Source of the DNA: Desulfovibrio sp.
GTDB taxonomy: Bacteria > Desulfobacterota > Desulfovibrionia > Desulfovibrionales > Desulfovibrionaceae
Assembly (NCBI GenBank): GCA_024683955.1
Contig: JAIKXS010000078.1
Span: 19,856-83,855 of the forward strand
Direction of reading: 5' to 3'
DNA: 64,000 nucleotides
A model generated the notes under the pieces. The model did not search any database. It saw only the letters and a program-made list of their open reading frames with translations, and was not told the DNA's origin. Position 1 is the stretch's first letter. Every line of letters starts with the position of its first letter. Below, in pieces: positions 63,305 through 64,000 of the stretch. A program made the translations under genes and the position numbers.

Positions 63305-64000
63305 ATGGCAATTATCAAGCATCTGGATAAGCGTAGCGGCATCACTTATGTCTATGAATCTGAATCCTTCTGGGACAAAGAAAAGAAACAGCCTCGCTCC
63401 AGAAGAAAATTGATTGGTCGTCTTGATAGAGAAACTGGCGAGATTGTTAAAACTGATGGTCGGGGAAAACGACGCCGCCCCCCAGTCAAAGGCCTTGCTA
63501 AAAGAAGTGTCTCTCCTGAGACGCAAACATCCCGTCTTTTCTATGGGGCTACCTACCTGCTTGATCAGATAGGCATCGAAACCGGCGTAGAAGCGGACCT
63601 AAAGGCTTGCTTCCCGGACACGTACAAGCAGATCCTTTCTATCGCCTACTATTTAATCCTGGAAGAACAGAATCCGCTGTTCCGTTTTCGGAAATGGAGC
63701 TGTCTACACAGACACCCATATGGAAGGGATATCCCACCTCAGCGGAGCACGGAACTGTTTCAGTCCATCACGGAAGCTGCGAAAATGCGGTTTTTCCGAC
63801 TTCAGGGGAAAAGGCGTGCAGAGAAAGAGTACTGGGCTTATGACAGCACTTCCATCTCTAGTTACTCCAAAATGATCCGCCAACTAAAGTATGGCAGGAA
63901 CAAGGATGATGAACATCTGCCTCAGGTCAATCTTGCACTTCTTTTTGGGGAAGAAAGTGGTCTGCCATTCTACTATCGCAAGATGGCTGAAAATATACCT
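63305..64000 (+). CDS. IS1634/IS4-type transposase, 5' part (cut by window end)
   Basis: Open from ATG 63305 (GGAGGG just upstream) to the last base, so the rest lies outside the window. The N-terminal 232 residues are visible: a small first domain (MAIIKHLDKRSGITYVYES), a basic RKLIGRLD stretch, the all-alpha region and the first catalytic Asp of the DDE core (WAYDSTSISSYS), then VNLALLFGEESGLPFYYR. That profile fits IS1634-type members of the IS4 superfamily. Codon use is more AT-rich than the host genes. Confidence 0.88.
   Translation, partial: MAIIKHLDKRSGITYVYESESFWDKEKKQPRSRRKLIGRLDRETGEIVKTDGRGKRRRPPVKGLAKRSVSPETQTSRLFYGATYLLDQIGIETGVEADLKACFPDTYKQILSIAYYLILEEQNPLFRFRKWSCLHRHPYGRDIPPQRSTELFQSITEAAKMRFFRLQGKRRAEKEYWAYDSTSISSYSKMIRQLKYGRNKDDEHLPQVNLALLFGEESGLPFYYRKMAENIP

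Overview
The window reads as chromosome of a Gram-negative sulfate-reducer-type bacterium, most likely a gut-associated member of the Desulfovibrionaceae (Desulfovibrio/Bilophila/Mailhella-like). This is inferred from gene content: an rpsL-rpsG-fusA cluster, carboxynorspermidine-type polyamine genes, a NapH-like polyferredoxin, a sigma-54 activator and a group 2-type capsule system. It is not based on a database match. Most genes have moderately high GC. One island around 59.2-59.9 kb is strikingly AT-rich and probably acquired.

Layout. 0.7-6.2 kb: a surface-glycan cluster (alpha-oxoamine synthase, polysaccharide deacetylase, GT4 glycosyltransferase, asparagine synthase-like amidotransferase). 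6.3-8.6 kb: htpX, a small lipoprotein and a FemAB/GNAT acyltransferase. 8.6-16.1 kb, minus strand: argJ, then the str cluster fusA/rpsG/rpsL with a good sigma-70 promoter, then valS. 16.3-19.1 kb: a BPL_N-domain protein and a sigma-54 activator with a degenerate receiver. 19.8-23.0 kb: a short matrixin/serralysin-like metallopeptidase and a NodB polysaccharide deacetylase. 24.2-24.4 kb: tRNA-Asp and tRNA-Val. 24.5-28.3 kb: a polyamine operon (deacetylase-fold hydrolase, carboxynorspermidine synthase, nspC). 28.4-33.5 kb: tmk, a YhaM-like HD nuclease with a very long disordered tail, surE and a polyferredoxin.

34.4-54.3 kb is the centrepiece, a capsule locus on the minus strand: a KpsE-like chain-length protein with an unusual repeat module, a KpsD/Wza-like exporter, KpsC, a one-module reducing polyketide synthase, a second alpha-oxoamine synthase, KpsS, a GNAT and an LtaS-type sulfatase. 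PKS, oxoamine synthase, sulfatase-like and capsule-export genes together recall the Sinorhizobium rkp-1 K-antigen region. They suggest that a polyketide/amino-lipid is made for the capsule, as anchor or decoration. The inner-membrane KpsM/KpsT pair is not in the window.

55.0-59.9 kb: tlyA, then a zinc-type operon (ABC ATPase, His-rich permease, DUF3299-ZIP fusion) followed by an AT-rich zur-like gene. 60.0-61.7 kb: a CoA-disulfide-reductase/rhodanese fusion. 62.4-64.0 kb: an amidohydrolase and the start of an IS1634/IS4-type transposase that runs off the window.

Four decayed relics of one IS200/IS605 family, all in the same orientation, sit between genes at 13.2, 23.4, 33.6 and 39.7 kb. They keep the TnpB C-terminal/omega-RNA end, and three keep the left end. 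The most noteworthy points are the PKS-linked capsule locus, a repeat module shared by the secreted-type metallopeptidase and the capsule chain-length protein, the DUF3299-ZIP fusion beside zur, and this relic family.
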